64,000 bases of DNA from Photobacterium gaetbulicola Gung47 (GTDB lineage Bacteria > Pseudomonadota > Gammaproteobacteria > Enterobacterales > Vibrionaceae), in the NCBI GenBank assembly GCA_000940995.1, contig CP005974.1:2356001-2420000 (forward strand), in the 5' to 3' direction. Position numbers and translations under genes: made by a program. The notes under the pieces are model-generated. The model worked only from the letters and a program-made list of their open reading frames with translations. It ran no database searches and was not told the origin of the DNA. The first letter of the stretch is position 1. The number at the start of each line of letters is the position of its first letter. Below, piece by piece: positions 1-8,859 of this stretch.

Positions 1-142
1 ATCAAATAAAACCATATAAAACAGAGCATTACACCAACCACTTAACTAAAGGTTATAACTGCTATAAAGCGACAGAGACCCTTAGTTGCCAGTAACTTAG
101 CCCCAACAACAAATCAACTCTCTAAATTTGCATGGAGTTACT

Positions 143-1708
143 ATGGCAAACCAAGTAAGTAAACTGGCCGTCGGTTTCGGGGTGCTTGCAACCTCCGGTG
201 CTGCCGTTGCGGCAGACCAACCAAATATCCTGGCGATTTTCGGTGATGATGTCGGTTACTGGAACATCAGTGCCTACAACCAGGGTATGATGGGTTACGA
301 AACCCCTAATATCGACCGTATCGCTAATGAAGGTGCACTGTTTACCGATCACTACGGACAGCAATCTTGTACTGCAGGTCGTGCGTCATTTATTACCGGG
401 CAGGAACCATTTAGAACCGGACTATTGACTGTTGGTATGCCAGGCTCCACTCACGGTATTCCTGATTGGGCACCAACACTTGCTGACTTACTCAAGGAGC
501 AAGGCTACATGACCGCGCAGTTTGGTAAGAACCACCTTGGCGATCAAGACCAACACTTACCGACTGCCCACGGTTTCGATGAGTTCTTCGGCAACCTCTA
601 CCACCTCAATGCAGAAGAAGAGCCTGAAACCTACTACTACCCGAAAGATCCTGAATTCCGCAAGAACTATGGTCCACGCGGTGTGATCAAGTCTTACGCT
701 GACGGCAAGATTGAAGACACCGGCCCGATGACTCGCAAGCGTATGGAACATGCGGATGAGGAATTCCTGGAAGCATCACTTGCCTTTATGGAAAAAGCGG
801 TAAAAGCCGACAAGCCTTTCTTCATTTGGCACAACACTACCCGTATGCACGTTTGGACACGCCTACAAGAGAAATATCAAGGCAAATCGGGGATCAGTAT
901 TTACGCCGATGGCATGCTAGAGCATGATGATCATGTTGGTATCTTGCTTGACAAGCTAGACGAGCTAAAAATTGCCGATAACACCATCGTTATTTACTCA
1001 ACGGATAATGGTGCTGAAACCGCAACATGGCCTGATGGCGGTGCAACGCCATTCCATGGTGAAAAAGGCACAACCTGGGAAGGCGGTATGCGCGTCCCTC
1101 AGCTTGTACGCTGGCCGGGTGTTATTGAACCAGGCTCACGCTTCAATGACATGATGGCTCACCAAGACTGGCTACCGACACTAATGGCTGCCGCAGGCGT
1201 ACCTAATGTGAAAGAAAAACTGGCTGACGGCTATAAAGCTAACGGTAAGGAATGGCGAGTTCACATTGATGGCTATAACTTCAAACCTTACTTTGAGGGC
1301 AAAGAAGAAAAAGGCCCACGTGAATCTTTACTTTACTTCTCAGCCAACGGCGAACTGAATGCAGTACGTTGGAATGATTGGAAGCTGAACTTCGCGGTGA
1401 TGGAAGGCAACATTTCTGATGCCGTCCGCTTCGAGCAAAATTGGCCGCAAATCATCCACCTTCGCGCTGACCCATTCGAGAAAGCACCTCATGAGTCTGG
1501 TATGTACCTACGCTGGATGGCGGACAACATGTGGCTATTCATTCCTATCCAGGATGTCATCGGTGATTTCTTCAAAACACTGCCGGAATATCCAATGCAG
1601 CAAGGCCTTATCATGAACCCTGCCTCAATCAACTACCAGTCACTGGGGCTGCAAGGCAAGATGCAACAGCTGGATGCTCTACAGCAGAAAGTTGAAACCA
1701 TGAAGTAA
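143..1708 (+). CDS. Secreted sulfatase (arylsulfatase-type, PF00884)
   Basis: Hydrolyses sulfate esters, probably in the periplasm or outside the cell. The ATG at 143 is chosen because GGAG lies five bases upstream; a TTG at 128 would add five residues without a ribosome site. Residues 1-24 form a signal peptide ending AVAA before DQPNIL. The sulfatase core follows: the metal-binding FGDD (34-37), the formylglycine motif C76-T-A-G-R80 of the Cys-type enzymes, GKNHLGD, the HNTTRMH stretch, and STDNGAE. Length (521 residues) is normal for the family. No formylglycine-generating or anSME maturase lies in the window, so maturation must rely on a gene elsewhere. Substrate cannot be told from sequence. 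Confidence 0.9.
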   Translation: MANQVSKLAVGFGVLATSGAAVAADQPNILAIFGDDVGYWNISAYNQGMMGYETPNIDRIANEGALFTDHYGQQSCTAGRASFITGQEPFRTGLLTVGMPGSTHGIPDWAPTLADLLKEQGYMTAQFGKNHLGDQDQHLPTAHGFDEFFGNLYHLNAEEEPETYYYPKDPEFRKNYGPRGVIKSYADGKIEDTGPMTRKRMEHADEEFLEASLAFMEKAVKADKPFFIWHNTTRMHVWTRLQEKYQGKSGISIYADGMLEHDDHVGILLDKLDELKIADNTIVIYSTDNGAETATWPDGGATPFHGEKGTTWEGGMRVPQLVRWPGVIEPGSRFNDMMAHQDWLPTLMAAAGVPNVKEKLADGYKANGKEWRVHIDGYNFKPYFEGKEEKGPRESLLYFSANGELNAVRWNDWKLNFAVMEGNISDAVRFEQNWPQIIHLRADPFEKAPHESGMYLRWMADNMWLFIPIQDVIGDFFKTLPEYPMQQGLIMNPASINYQSLGLQGKMQQLDALQQKVETMK

Positions 1709-1733
1709 TTGTCCTTCCTGTTTGATAATCACT

Positions 1734-1767
1734 AAAACGCCCGCTCTATGAATGCGGGCGTTTTGTT
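1734..1767 (+). terminator. Rho-independent terminator after the sulfatase gene
   Basis: Stem AAAACGCCCGC / GCGGGCGTTTT with a 9-base loop and a T-rich tail, 26 bases after the sulfatase stop codon. Confidence 0.85.
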
Positions 1768-1770
1768 TTA

Positions 1771-2182
1771 CTTTCAGGAACAGCATGATATTTATCAATA
1801 AATCTAGCCTTTACATTACGCAGGTGATTGGCGCTTTTCCTCTGCACAAGGTTTCGAGTCCGTTCTTTGTCCAAGCTCAAAGCCTGAACTCCCTATAACA
1901 GCAGTTACACCGATAAACCTGCTTATAAAAAAACCTTTGCCACCATCTTCTCTTAACTCTTACCACAACTTTATGCTTACAGTATTCTGCCATTACTTTT
2001 CAACTACTACCGACCAACACTGACCGTCATGACAATGTCATGAAGCCGGCGAGAGTATAAGCAGTTGCCAGTTACCAATAAACCAGCCCAAATGGAACGC
2101 TTCGTTCTAAGATACAGAACGATAATTGAATTGTTGTTTGATAAACTAGAACCGAGTACAACAAACTGAAGCCATGTATTGA
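1771..2182. other. Intergenic region upstream of the LysR gene
   Basis: No coding sequence seen. It must hold the promoter of the LysR gene at 2183. An inverted repeat CGTTCT-N7-AGAACG lies at 2103-2121, about 60 bases before the start codon, and is a possible regulator site; that role is inference. Confidence 0.4.
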
Positions 2183-3121
2183 ATGAAAACCGAAGACATT
2201 AAACTGTTTCACAAAGTGGCAGAATTTGGCTCACTAACAGAAACCGCCAAATGGCTAGACTTGCCTAAATCCAATATCAGCCGGCGGATTAAACAGTTGG
2301 AAAGCGACATACAGATCAAGCTCTTTCACCGTCATAGCCGCCACATAACACTTACCGCCGCTGGGACTGAGTTTTATAACTCAACCATTAGCCTGATCAA
2401 TAATTTGGATAAAACAATCAACAATCTCCAACGCCCGGAAAAAGAACTCAATGGCCGGCTTAAAATCATGATTTCACCAGTTATGATGAATATTGGGAAA
2501 TTGGTATTGGAGTTTATGCAGTTGCACCCAGCTATTAATGTTGAAATCATTAGCTCCAACGATGAGTTGGATCTGATTAAGAATGAGATTGATGTTGCTT
2601 TCCGGGTTGTGAATGCCCCAACAGAAGAAAACCTGATTGCCCACAAAATACGTGAAGAGCCCTATGGGTTATACGCTTCACCTCAGTACCTGTCAGAGCA
2701 CGGAACGCCAGACAGCTTAGAACAACTACTAGGGCACAATTTCATTGCCTATCGTTTCAGTAATGGTGAGCTGCTTAACAAACTATCTCTGGACAGCGGC
2801 CAATCAATTCAACTATCTAGCAATTTGACAGTTAACAGTGTCCCTCTGCTGGTCGAAAGCGCGATCCAAGGCCATGGTCTAATATTGCTTTCCCAAAGGG
2901 TTGGCAACTTATTCGCCCAAAAGAATCTTCTCGAACAAGTCATCCATAGTTATTCGCCCAACTATAACTTCGGTTGGATTGTGCATCCCCCGCGACAATA
3001 CTTGTCTTTGCTCACTCAAGAGTTTCTTAACTTTGTTTTGCTTCGGATAAAACGATTAGGTTATGACGATAAGGACGCTATGAACGTATTTAGACTGGCT
3101 TTTCCATCGCTAACCAGCTAA
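2183..3121 (+). CDS. LysR-family transcriptional regulator
   Basis: A 312-residue LysR-type regulator. Residues about 2-60 hold the winged helix-turn-helix (KLFHKVAEFGSLTETAK, then SNISRRIKQLE), followed by the linker helix and a periplasmic-binding-like effector domain from about residue 90 to 295. The length is standard. It is a lone gene between the sulfatase and the malic-enzyme gene, all on the plus strand, so its target is not clear from context. The helix-turn-helix resembles the group that includes CrgA-like regulators. The ribosome site before the ATG is weak. Function beyond the family is not assigned. Confidence 0.9.
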   Translation: MKTEDIKLFHKVAEFGSLTETAKWLDLPKSNISRRIKQLESDIQIKLFHRHSRHITLTAAGTEFYNSTISLINNLDKTINNLQRPEKELNGRLKIMISPVMMNIGKLVLEFMQLHPAINVEIISSNDELDLIKNEIDVAFRVVNAPTEENLIAHKIREEPYGLYASPQYLSEHGTPDSLEQLLGHNFIAYRFSNGELLNKLSLDSGQSIQLSSNLTVNSVPLLVESAIQGHGLILLSQRVGNLFAQKNLLEQVIHSYSPNYNFGWIVHPPRQYLSLLTQEFLNFVLLRIKRLGYDDKDAMNVFRLAFPSLTS

Positions 3122-3208
3122 AACAAACTAAACACAAACAACCACAACTAAATAAACATAACAACAACAAAATAAACAAAATACACACAAATATAACACT
3201 ACACCAAC
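3118..3208 (+). terminator. G-free A/C-rich stretch, possible Rho-utilisation region
   Basis: There is no G on the plus strand for 91 bases starting at the lysR stop codon; A and C dominate. C-over-G, unstructured RNA of this length just after a gene is the usual signature of a rut site, and no hairpin terminator is seen after this LysR gene. The remainder to 3498 is AT-rich and should carry the promoter of the malic-enzyme gene. The Rho role is inference. Confidence 0.35.
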
Positions 3209-3498
3209 GCAACATTGTATGCAGATGTAACAACGAGAAAACACACCATTTTGCGCAACATTAGAACAAACAAAATCAAAACATGACAAACACTAGCAAA
3301 ACAAAAATGTCTTTTGCATTACAAAATAAATTTATACCGTGTTAATGACGATAAAAACCCATCCAAAACTTGATCTAGGCCTCGAAATTTCTGCGCTTTC
3401 CCTTTGAATAATCAGCACGGTAGATCTACGATTAGCGCCTAAATGGAAAAGCTTACGGCAGCCCATTTCTTTACTACCAACGAAACAGAGTCTATTGC

Positions 3499-5187
3499 AT
3501 GAATAACGATAAACGCCCACTCTATATCCCTTACGCTGGCCCTGCGTTACTAGAAACTCCCCTACTTAACAAAGGTAGTGCATTCTCTGTCGAAGAGCGC
3601 ATGTTCTTCAACTTGGAAGGCTTGCTTCCAGAAGCAATCGAAACCATTGAAGAACAAACTGAGCGTGCTTATCAGCAGTTTTTGAAATTCGAAAACGACA
3701 TGGACAAGCACATTTACCTGCGTAATATCCAAGATACCAATGAGACCCTATTCTACCGTTTGGTTGAAAACCACATCACAGAGATGATGCCAATCATCTA
3801 CACCCCAACTGTTGGTGCGGCATGTGAAGATTTCTCCAACATCTACCGTCGTGGCCGTGGCCTATTCATCTCTTACCCTAACCGTGACCGCATTGAAGAC
3901 ATGCTAAACAATGCATCGCGCCACAACGTAAAGGTAATTGTTGTGACTGACGGTGAGCGTATTCTTGGTTTGGGCGACCAGGGTATCGGTGGTATGGGTA
4001 TTCCAATCGGTAAGCTTTCTCTTTATACCGCGTGTGGTGGTATCAGTCCGGCATACACACTACCTGTTGTGCTGGATGTAGGTACAAACAACCCTCAGCG
4101 TCTGTCTGACCCTATGTACATGGGCTGGCGTCATCCTCGTATTTCTGGACAGGAATACGACAACTTCGTTGACGAATTCATCCAGGCAGTCAAGCAACGT
4201 TGGCCTGATGCACTAATCCAGTTCGAAGACTTTGCTCAGAAAAACGCAATGCCACTGCTTGAGCGTTACAAGGACAAGGTTTGCTGCTTTAACGATGACA
4301 TCCAAGGTACAGCCGCCGTTACTGTTGGCTCGCTCCTAGCGGCTTGTAAAGCAGCGGGTAGCAAACTATCTCAGCAGCGTGTGACATTCCTAGGTGCTGG
4401 CTCTGCCGGTTGTGGTATTGCTGAAGCCATCATTGCACAAATGGTATCTGAGGGTATTTCTGAACAGCAAGCCCGCAGCCAGGTTTACATGGTTGATCGC
4501 TGGGGTCTGCTGGTTGATGACATGCCGAACCTGATCAACTTCCAGAAGAAGCTGGTACAGCCTCGTGCAATCATCAACGAGTGGGATACAGAAGACAACA
4601 ACATCTCACTACTGGATGTCATGCGTAATGCCAAGCCAACTGTACTGATCGGCGTGTCTGGCGTACCGGGCCTATTTAGCGAAGAAGTGATCCGCGAAAT
4701 GCACCAGCACTGCGAGCGACCAATCATCTTCCCACTATCAAACCCAACCAGCCGTGTTGAAGCCACACCGGCTGATCTTATCCGCTGGACTGATGGTCAT
4801 GCACTTGTTGCTACCGGCTCCCCATTCGAGCCTGTGGTCCACAACGGTAAGACTTACCCGATTGCTCAATGTAACAACAGCTACATCTTCCCAGGTATCG
4901 GCCTAGGTGTTCTGGCTGTCGGTGCACGACGTGTTACAGACGAAATGTTGATGGAAAGTAGCCGTGCGCTGGCTGAGTGCTCGCCACTAGCGATTAACGG
5001 TAAAGGTGCCCTACTTCCACCACTGGAAGAGATCCAGAACGTTTCTCGCCACATTGCGTTTGCTGTCGCTAAGAAAGCGGTTGAGCAGCGTAAAGCGCCG
5101 AAGAATACTGATGAGCGTATCAAAGAGAAGATCAACGATAACTTCTGGGATGCTGAGTACCGCCGTTACAAGCGTACTTCATTCTAA
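3499..5187 (+). CDS. maeA: NAD-dependent malic enzyme (oxaloacetate-decarboxylating)
   Basis: Converts malate to pyruvate and CO2 with reduction of NAD+, linking the TCA cycle to pyruvate in the cytoplasm. The 562 residues match the long bacterial MaeA/SfcA class (E. coli SfcA is about 565). Visible signatures are YTPTVG and the GRGLFISYP segment in the N-terminal malic domain, then the DIQGTA motif that marks the metal and substrate site, the nucleotide-binding GAGSAGCG near residue 300, and FPLSNPTSR in the C-terminal half. It is a single-gene unit with its own terminator. The start is the first ATG of the conserved frame; the alignment-like N-terminus leaves little doubt. Confidence 0.96.
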   Translation: MNNDKRPLYIPYAGPALLETPLLNKGSAFSVEERMFFNLEGLLPEAIETIEEQTERAYQQFLKFENDMDKHIYLRNIQDTNETLFYRLVENHITEMMPIIYTPTVGAACEDFSNIYRRGRGLFISYPNRDRIEDMLNNASRHNVKVIVVTDGERILGLGDQGIGGMGIPIGKLSLYTACGGISPAYTLPVVLDVGTNNPQRLSDPMYMGWRHPRISGQEYDNFVDEFIQAVKQRWPDALIQFEDFAQKNAMPLLERYKDKVCCFNDDIQGTAAVTVGSLLAACKAAGSKLSQQRVTFLGAGSAGCGIAEAIIAQMVSEGISEQQARSQVYMVDRWGLLVDDMPNLINFQKKLVQPRAIINEWDTEDNNISLLDVMRNAKPTVLIGVSGVPGLFSEEVIREMHQHCERPIIFPLSNPTSRVEATPADLIRWTDGHALVATGSPFEPVVHNGKTYPIAQCNNSYIFPGIGLGVLAVGARRVTDEMLMESSRALAECSPLAINGKGALLPPLEEIQNVSRHIAFAVAKKAVEQRKAPKNTDERIKEKINDNFWDAEYRRYKRTSF

Positions 5188-5251
5188 TATTCGATTGCAT
5201 TAGGCAAGCGATTACAGAGTAGGATCTGCCATAAGGCTATTTCTTATAACC

Positions 5252-5288
5252 AAATCCCCAAGCTTATCGCTCGGGGATTTTTTTTCAC
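5252..5288 (+). terminator. Rho-independent terminator after maeA
   Basis: Stem AAATCCCC / GGGGATTT followed by a run of eight or more T residues. Confidence 0.85.
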
Positions 5289-5385
5289 TCTTCGAGCCAA
5301 TTTCAAAAACAGCAATTCTATACTTCAGTTGGATACAGTGGTCACTTTCTCCATCAACTGAGTCCCCTATAAAATAAGTCTGCTT

Positions 5386-5766
5386 TTATGTTCTTGGCAA
5401 AAGGATGTACAAGTTGAGGTTTAGGGTTGCTCCCTCCGGATCGTACTCTGCCGATTCAGCCCAATATTTCACCCCTCCCCCAAGCAACATAGGTATATTT
5501 TCTAGCTCGAAATACTGAGAAGCCGTTAACGTGACCGGCACTGACCACTGATCACTATTCCACTCATAGGCGGTTTCTGATGTCAGCTCAAAAGTGGTGC
5601 CCCACTCTGTCGTATAATCAATAAAGGGCTGCACAAATGTTGTGCTATATGTATCGCCAATACTCTCCTCAACCGAGTAGGTATGGCTTGCCAAAAAACC
5701 CACCGTCCAAGGGCCCTGTACGGTAAGGCCGACATAAGATAACCCGATACCCGTTTCATTTGTGCC
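5386..5766 (-). pseudogene. Outer-membrane barrel protein, C-terminal half (split by IS66)
   Basis: This is the 3' part of a gene whose 5' part lies at 8296-8735 on the other side of an IS66-family element. Removing 5767-8295 and one copy of the 8-bp target duplication fuses the two parts in one frame: the N-terminal half ends ALGT and the next codons read NETGIGLSYVGL, running into this segment. The restored product is 270 residues. The alternation of short hydrophobic beta strands and a C-terminal NLNLYILLP strand suggest a barrel like the MetA-pathway phenol-degradation/transporter family; that family name is from recognition of the pattern and not certain. It would have been the last gene of the DUF1254 operon. 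The fragment has no start of its own and should be inactive. Confidence 0.8.
5759..5766. repeat. IS66 target-site duplication, left copy
   Basis: TTTGTGCC directly outside the left inverted repeat; an identical 8-mer lies directly outside the right end. Eight base pairs is the usual duplication for IS66-family elements. Confidence 0.93.
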
Positions 5767-5827
5767 GTGAGCTTACGAGAAGGTAGCGTGCAGGGGAGGT
5801 CCCGGCCACAGCCAGAACCTGTTTTGA

Positions 5828-7408
5828 TTAGATATCGGACTGGTAATTCCAGGGTAAGAACTGTTCCGGATTGGCCATAACCTCGCTTTGCCGCCGTTGA
5901 ACGGCATTAAAGTAATCCAGCACGTTGACACCGGCCTCGGCTGCCGTCGCTATCATCGCCATTACCACATCAGCAACGTGGGCTCCTTTGGTCGTTTTGT
6001 GGAACATGGCATTTTTTCGGTTACGCGCGACCAGTTTAAGCGCCTGTTCCGCCCGGTTATTGTCGAGTTGTGCGCCTTCCAAGCGGCAGAAGGCTGTCAG
6101 CCCTTCATAGTGTTTGTTGAAGTAGTTAATCGCTTTACCCAACCCACTGTTTTCTTCCACGCTACCATTGGTCAGCTCTGATTTACCCCAACTATGGATC
6201 TTCTTCATCATGGGAAGTGAAAGCTTTTTATGCCAGGCTAGCCGTTGTGTCGTGTTCAACTCTAGCTCTCTGGCTTCATCGTCATATCGCCAGATCTCCC
6301 CGTACCAGTTCAGTACCTGCTCAACCTCATCCGGGAACTGATTGAGGACCTCTGCGAACTGGCGTCGACCATGACTGTTGCACAGGCAATGCTCAACCTC
6401 GAACCCAAGTGACGGACGATTACTGGATAATGCATCACTCATAAGCAGAGGCTGGAGTGGCAAGTTTCGCTGACTCAGGATTTCATCGATAAACTCTCCG
6501 GCATGACCGATATTGGTTTGATACAGCACTATGTTGTGGCCATTCAGACAGGGTAGCGACCAGACCAGAGCTGTAGACCCCGCTACGCTCGCGAGTCTTA
6601 TCGCTGTTGCGTACGGGCTTTTCAATCGGAGTTTGATCTAAGATCCGGTTACTTGTGTCGTCCAGATAGTAATGCACAGCGTTAGCCGCTTTTTGTAGCA
6701 ACAACGTGTAGATCGGTTGCAGGCTACTGGCAACCAATTCGGTCTGATCGAATACGCTAGAGGCGGTCAGTTTTACTCCCATTAAGGCCTGGATGCTCTC
6801 CTGACGATAGTAGGGCGCACCGGCAAAAAACTTGTGCAGTGCCATCAGGCTACGGGCACTGTAGCCATACTTTTGGCCCGGTTTACCATCCTCAACCACC
6901 TCATCGGGGAGCTTGGCAGTAAAATATTGGCCGCAGGCATTACAGCGCAACCGCTCCATGATGTGTTGTTCCGGGACGAATGGACTTTGTCCGGTAATCC
7001 GCAACAGGGTGGCAGGCTCATATTTGTACAGTTTACCTGCTGACATTCAGGGCAGCGGTCCCCCTTGCTCAGGTCATCCAGTTTATGCTGAGTGATTTTC
7101 GGCTTGACCTGTGTGTTTGGCTTGGTGGCTCTGGGTCTCGGGCGCTTTTGGCTGCCTTTGCCCTTCTGACCAAGCAGGGTATCCATGGTCTCCGATGATC
7201 TGACCATGCCAACCAGCTTACGCAGCTTATGTAAGGTGATATCGTTATCGGACAGCCGTTCTTGCAGAGCTGCTAACGTTTTTAACGCCTTCAGCAGTAT
7301 CTGGCAATCTTCCGGGCTCAGTGCCAGGTCATGCTCCTTCGCTTCCTGCACGCGCTGGATAAGTCCGTCAAGCTCTTCGCTGTCGATATCGGTAAACTCT
7401 TGCGTCAC
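5828..7408 (-). pseudogene. tnpC: IS66 transposase TnpC, with two compensating frameshifts
   Basis: The DDE transposase of the IS66 element. Three overlapping frames together cover a full-length TnpC of about 526 residues. The first (7408 to about 7036) ends at the zinc-finger half CPEC; the protein then continues in another frame (GKLYKYEPATLL, second zinc pair CNACGQ) to about 6570, and returns to the first frame (ALVWSLPCLNGHN) for the rest, including the C-terminal EENSGLGKAI and NNRAEQALK motifs. The first lesion looks like loss of one G in a CAGCAGG(G)TAAA context; the second restores the frame. Start is a GTG at 7408. The protein should not be made intact unless the lesions are sequence errors. 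Confidence 0.85.
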
Positions 7409-7518
7409 CTTATTTCTTGCCTCATAAGTTAGTGATGGAGTCCATTATTCCAGCGCCGCACGATCGGTCAAATTGATCGAGAGGATCAATAAGCTGATTG
7501 AGCAGAGTGTGCACATGG

Positions 7519-7845
7519 TCATAGTTTTTGCCAGCCAGACTGCCCTGTCAGCAAGGTTTTTAGCTGCTTAGCGGCCAGAGGCGTGACCTCATCCTGATGA
7601 TGACGGGGCCAGTCCTGAAAGCGGCCCTTGGACAGGCGCTTGCTCATTAACCAGAAGCCGGAACCGTCATAGCATAGCGCCCGCAGCATTGTCCGACGGC
7701 GGTTGGTGAACACAAACAGGGTTCCGCTGCGAGGTTCTTGTTTAAGCTGATGGCGGCACAAAGCGGCAAATCCATCAATGCCGCAACGGAAATCAGCGGG
7801 TTTAGTGGCAAGCAGAATTTTGGTATCTGCAGTCAGGTGGATCAT
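7519..7845 (-). CDS. tnpB: IS66 accessory protein TnpB
   Basis: A 108-residue IS66 Orf2/TnpB protein, recognised by KPADFRCGIDG, the TLFVFTNRRRT core and the LCYDGSGFWL segment. Length is typical. Its start overlaps the end of tnpA by four bases, the usual translational coupling in this family. It is needed for transposition together with TnpA and TnpC; its exact biochemical role is unsettled. The frame is intact. A gap of 110 bases separates it from tnpC. Confidence 0.95.
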   Translation of the reverse strand: MIHLTADTKILLATKPADFRCGIDGFAALCRHQLKQEPRSGTLFVFTNRRRTMLRALCYDGSGFWLMSKRLSKGRFQDWPRHHQDEVTPLAAKQLKTLLTGQSGWQKL

Positions 7846-8216
7846 CGGTACTCTCCCGCTTCTTGCATTAGAACTCGCAGTAACCCAGGGGATATATCCC
7901 CGTAGATACGAATTTGACTTGAATTGGGCAAGGTTACCTGCAGGTTCAAGCCAGAGTTATGCTGTAAATCGGACTCAATCTGCAACGGGATAAAGTCAGG
8001 TACTGGACGCTCGGTCGGAAGCAGCTGGCGCCATGAATTAAGTTGGGTGGTACAGATCCGCAGTGCATTGGTGACCTGCCCGATTCGATACTCTTCGAGT
8101 AGCTCAAGAGCCAACAAGCGCAGTTGATCAGGGATATTGACGTGTTTGTTGGGGCGGGTTTGTCGCCAATGCTCAAAGGCGGCGATGGCTTGGCTCAGTT
8201 TGTCGTGGTTTTGCAT
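7842..8216 (-). CDS. tnpA: IS66 accessory protein TnpA
   Basis: The first IS66 gene, 124 residues when begun at the ATG at 8216, which has an AGGAG ribosome site seven bases upstream; an in-frame extension to 8243 lacks one. The N-terminal half is helical with a helix-turn-helix-like part (YRIGQVTNALRI), and the C-terminal part (LQVTLPNSSQIRIYGD) is the short beta domain common to these proteins. It overlaps tnpB by four bases. The frame is intact. Confidence 0.88.
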   Translation of the reverse strand: MQNHDKLSQAIAAFEHWRQTRPNKHVNIPDQLRLLALELLEEYRIGQVTNALRICTTQLNSWRQLLPTERPVPDFIPLQIESDLQHNSGLNLQVTLPNSSQIRIYGDISPGLLRVLMQEAGEYR

Positions 8217-8295
8217 AGTGCTGCTCCTCGTTTGGGTATGCACTAAGTAAACCAGAGCTGATTGGCTAAGTTGAGCTATGCCGTCGTAAGCTCAC

Positions 8296-8303
8296 TTTGT
8301 GCC
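8296..8303. repeat. IS66 target-site duplication, right copy
   Basis: TTTGTGCC directly after the right inverted repeat, identical to the copy at 5759-5766. Confidence 0.93.
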
Positions 8304-8735
8304 AAGCGCTTCATGGCTTGCAGTATTAAAGTTAAATGTCGGACCAAAGCCATGCGTCCACACGCCGCCAACCGCTTCTGTCGGTGAGAAAAAAAACGTC
8401 GAATTGATATCCCCAAGACCTGATTCACTTTCACCAGCACGAGTAACATCACTTTGAGAAATAATAGGAATAATGGTTCGAGTAATTAGATTCCAATCCT
8501 TGGAAAGTTCGAATGGAATAATAGGCTGTATATTCGTTGTATGCCTAGTCCCCTTATTTGGACCTACATTTTCACTGTATTCATACTGAATCGGAATCCA
8601 ATAGCTGGTAGTCAACGGGTTCACTGCTGATTGAGCCGCTTGCTGCTCTTTGGTCTTAATTTCTTCTGATGAGTAAACATTGGCAGAAAGAGCTGCTGTA
8701 AAAACAATCAACAGCGTCATATGATGATTTTTCAT
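8296..8735 (-). pseudogene. Outer-membrane barrel protein, N-terminal half (split by IS66)
   Basis: Starts at the ATG at 8735 with a signal peptide (MKNHHMTLLIVFTAALSANV, cleaved near VYSSEE). The mature part has the TTSYWIPIQYEY, NIQPIIPF and GLGDINSTFFFSP stretches seen in transporter-type barrel proteins of the phenol-degradation MetA family. The frame is cut at the 8-bp target duplication (8296-8303) and would add only one residue and a stop inside the IS. The rest of the gene is at 5386-5766. It follows the split DUF1254 gene by 124 bases and was probably in the same operon. Confidence 0.82.
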
Positions 8736-8827
8736 CTTATATCCAGTTATATTTATCGCTAAGTAATTTTAATTAGGATTTAATCCATATTCTTATAATT
8801 AGCGGTATTTCTAGAAGGGAAATTATT

Positions 8828-8850
8828 AAGAGGCAGTATTACTGCCTCTT
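8828..8850 (-). other. Perfect hairpin between the DUF1254 and barrel genes
   Basis: Arms AAGAGGCAGTA and TACTGCCTCTT with a single-base loop, right after the DUF1254 stop codon. On the minus strand it is followed by AAUAAUUU, not a long U run, so it may be an attenuator or mRNA stabiliser instead of a full terminator. Confidence 0.55.
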
Positions 8851-8859
8851 ATTAACCAT

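Larger units (their letters stand above)
5767..8295 (-). mobile_element. IS66-family insertion sequence, 2529 bp
   Basis: Carries the three IS66 genes in the order tnpA-tnpB-tnpC on the minus strand. The ends share a perfect 12-bp inverted repeat, GTGAGCTTACGA, at 5767-5778 and 8284-8295, and are flanked by the 8-bp direct repeat TTTGTGCC. Length fits the family. The element sits inside an outer-membrane barrel gene. Its tnpC is damaged by frameshifts, so it probably cannot move by itself. Confidence 0.95.

Noticed and set aside
128..142. TTG start for the sulfatase gene
   Set aside because: The ATG at 143 has a clear GGAG ribosome site five bases upstream.
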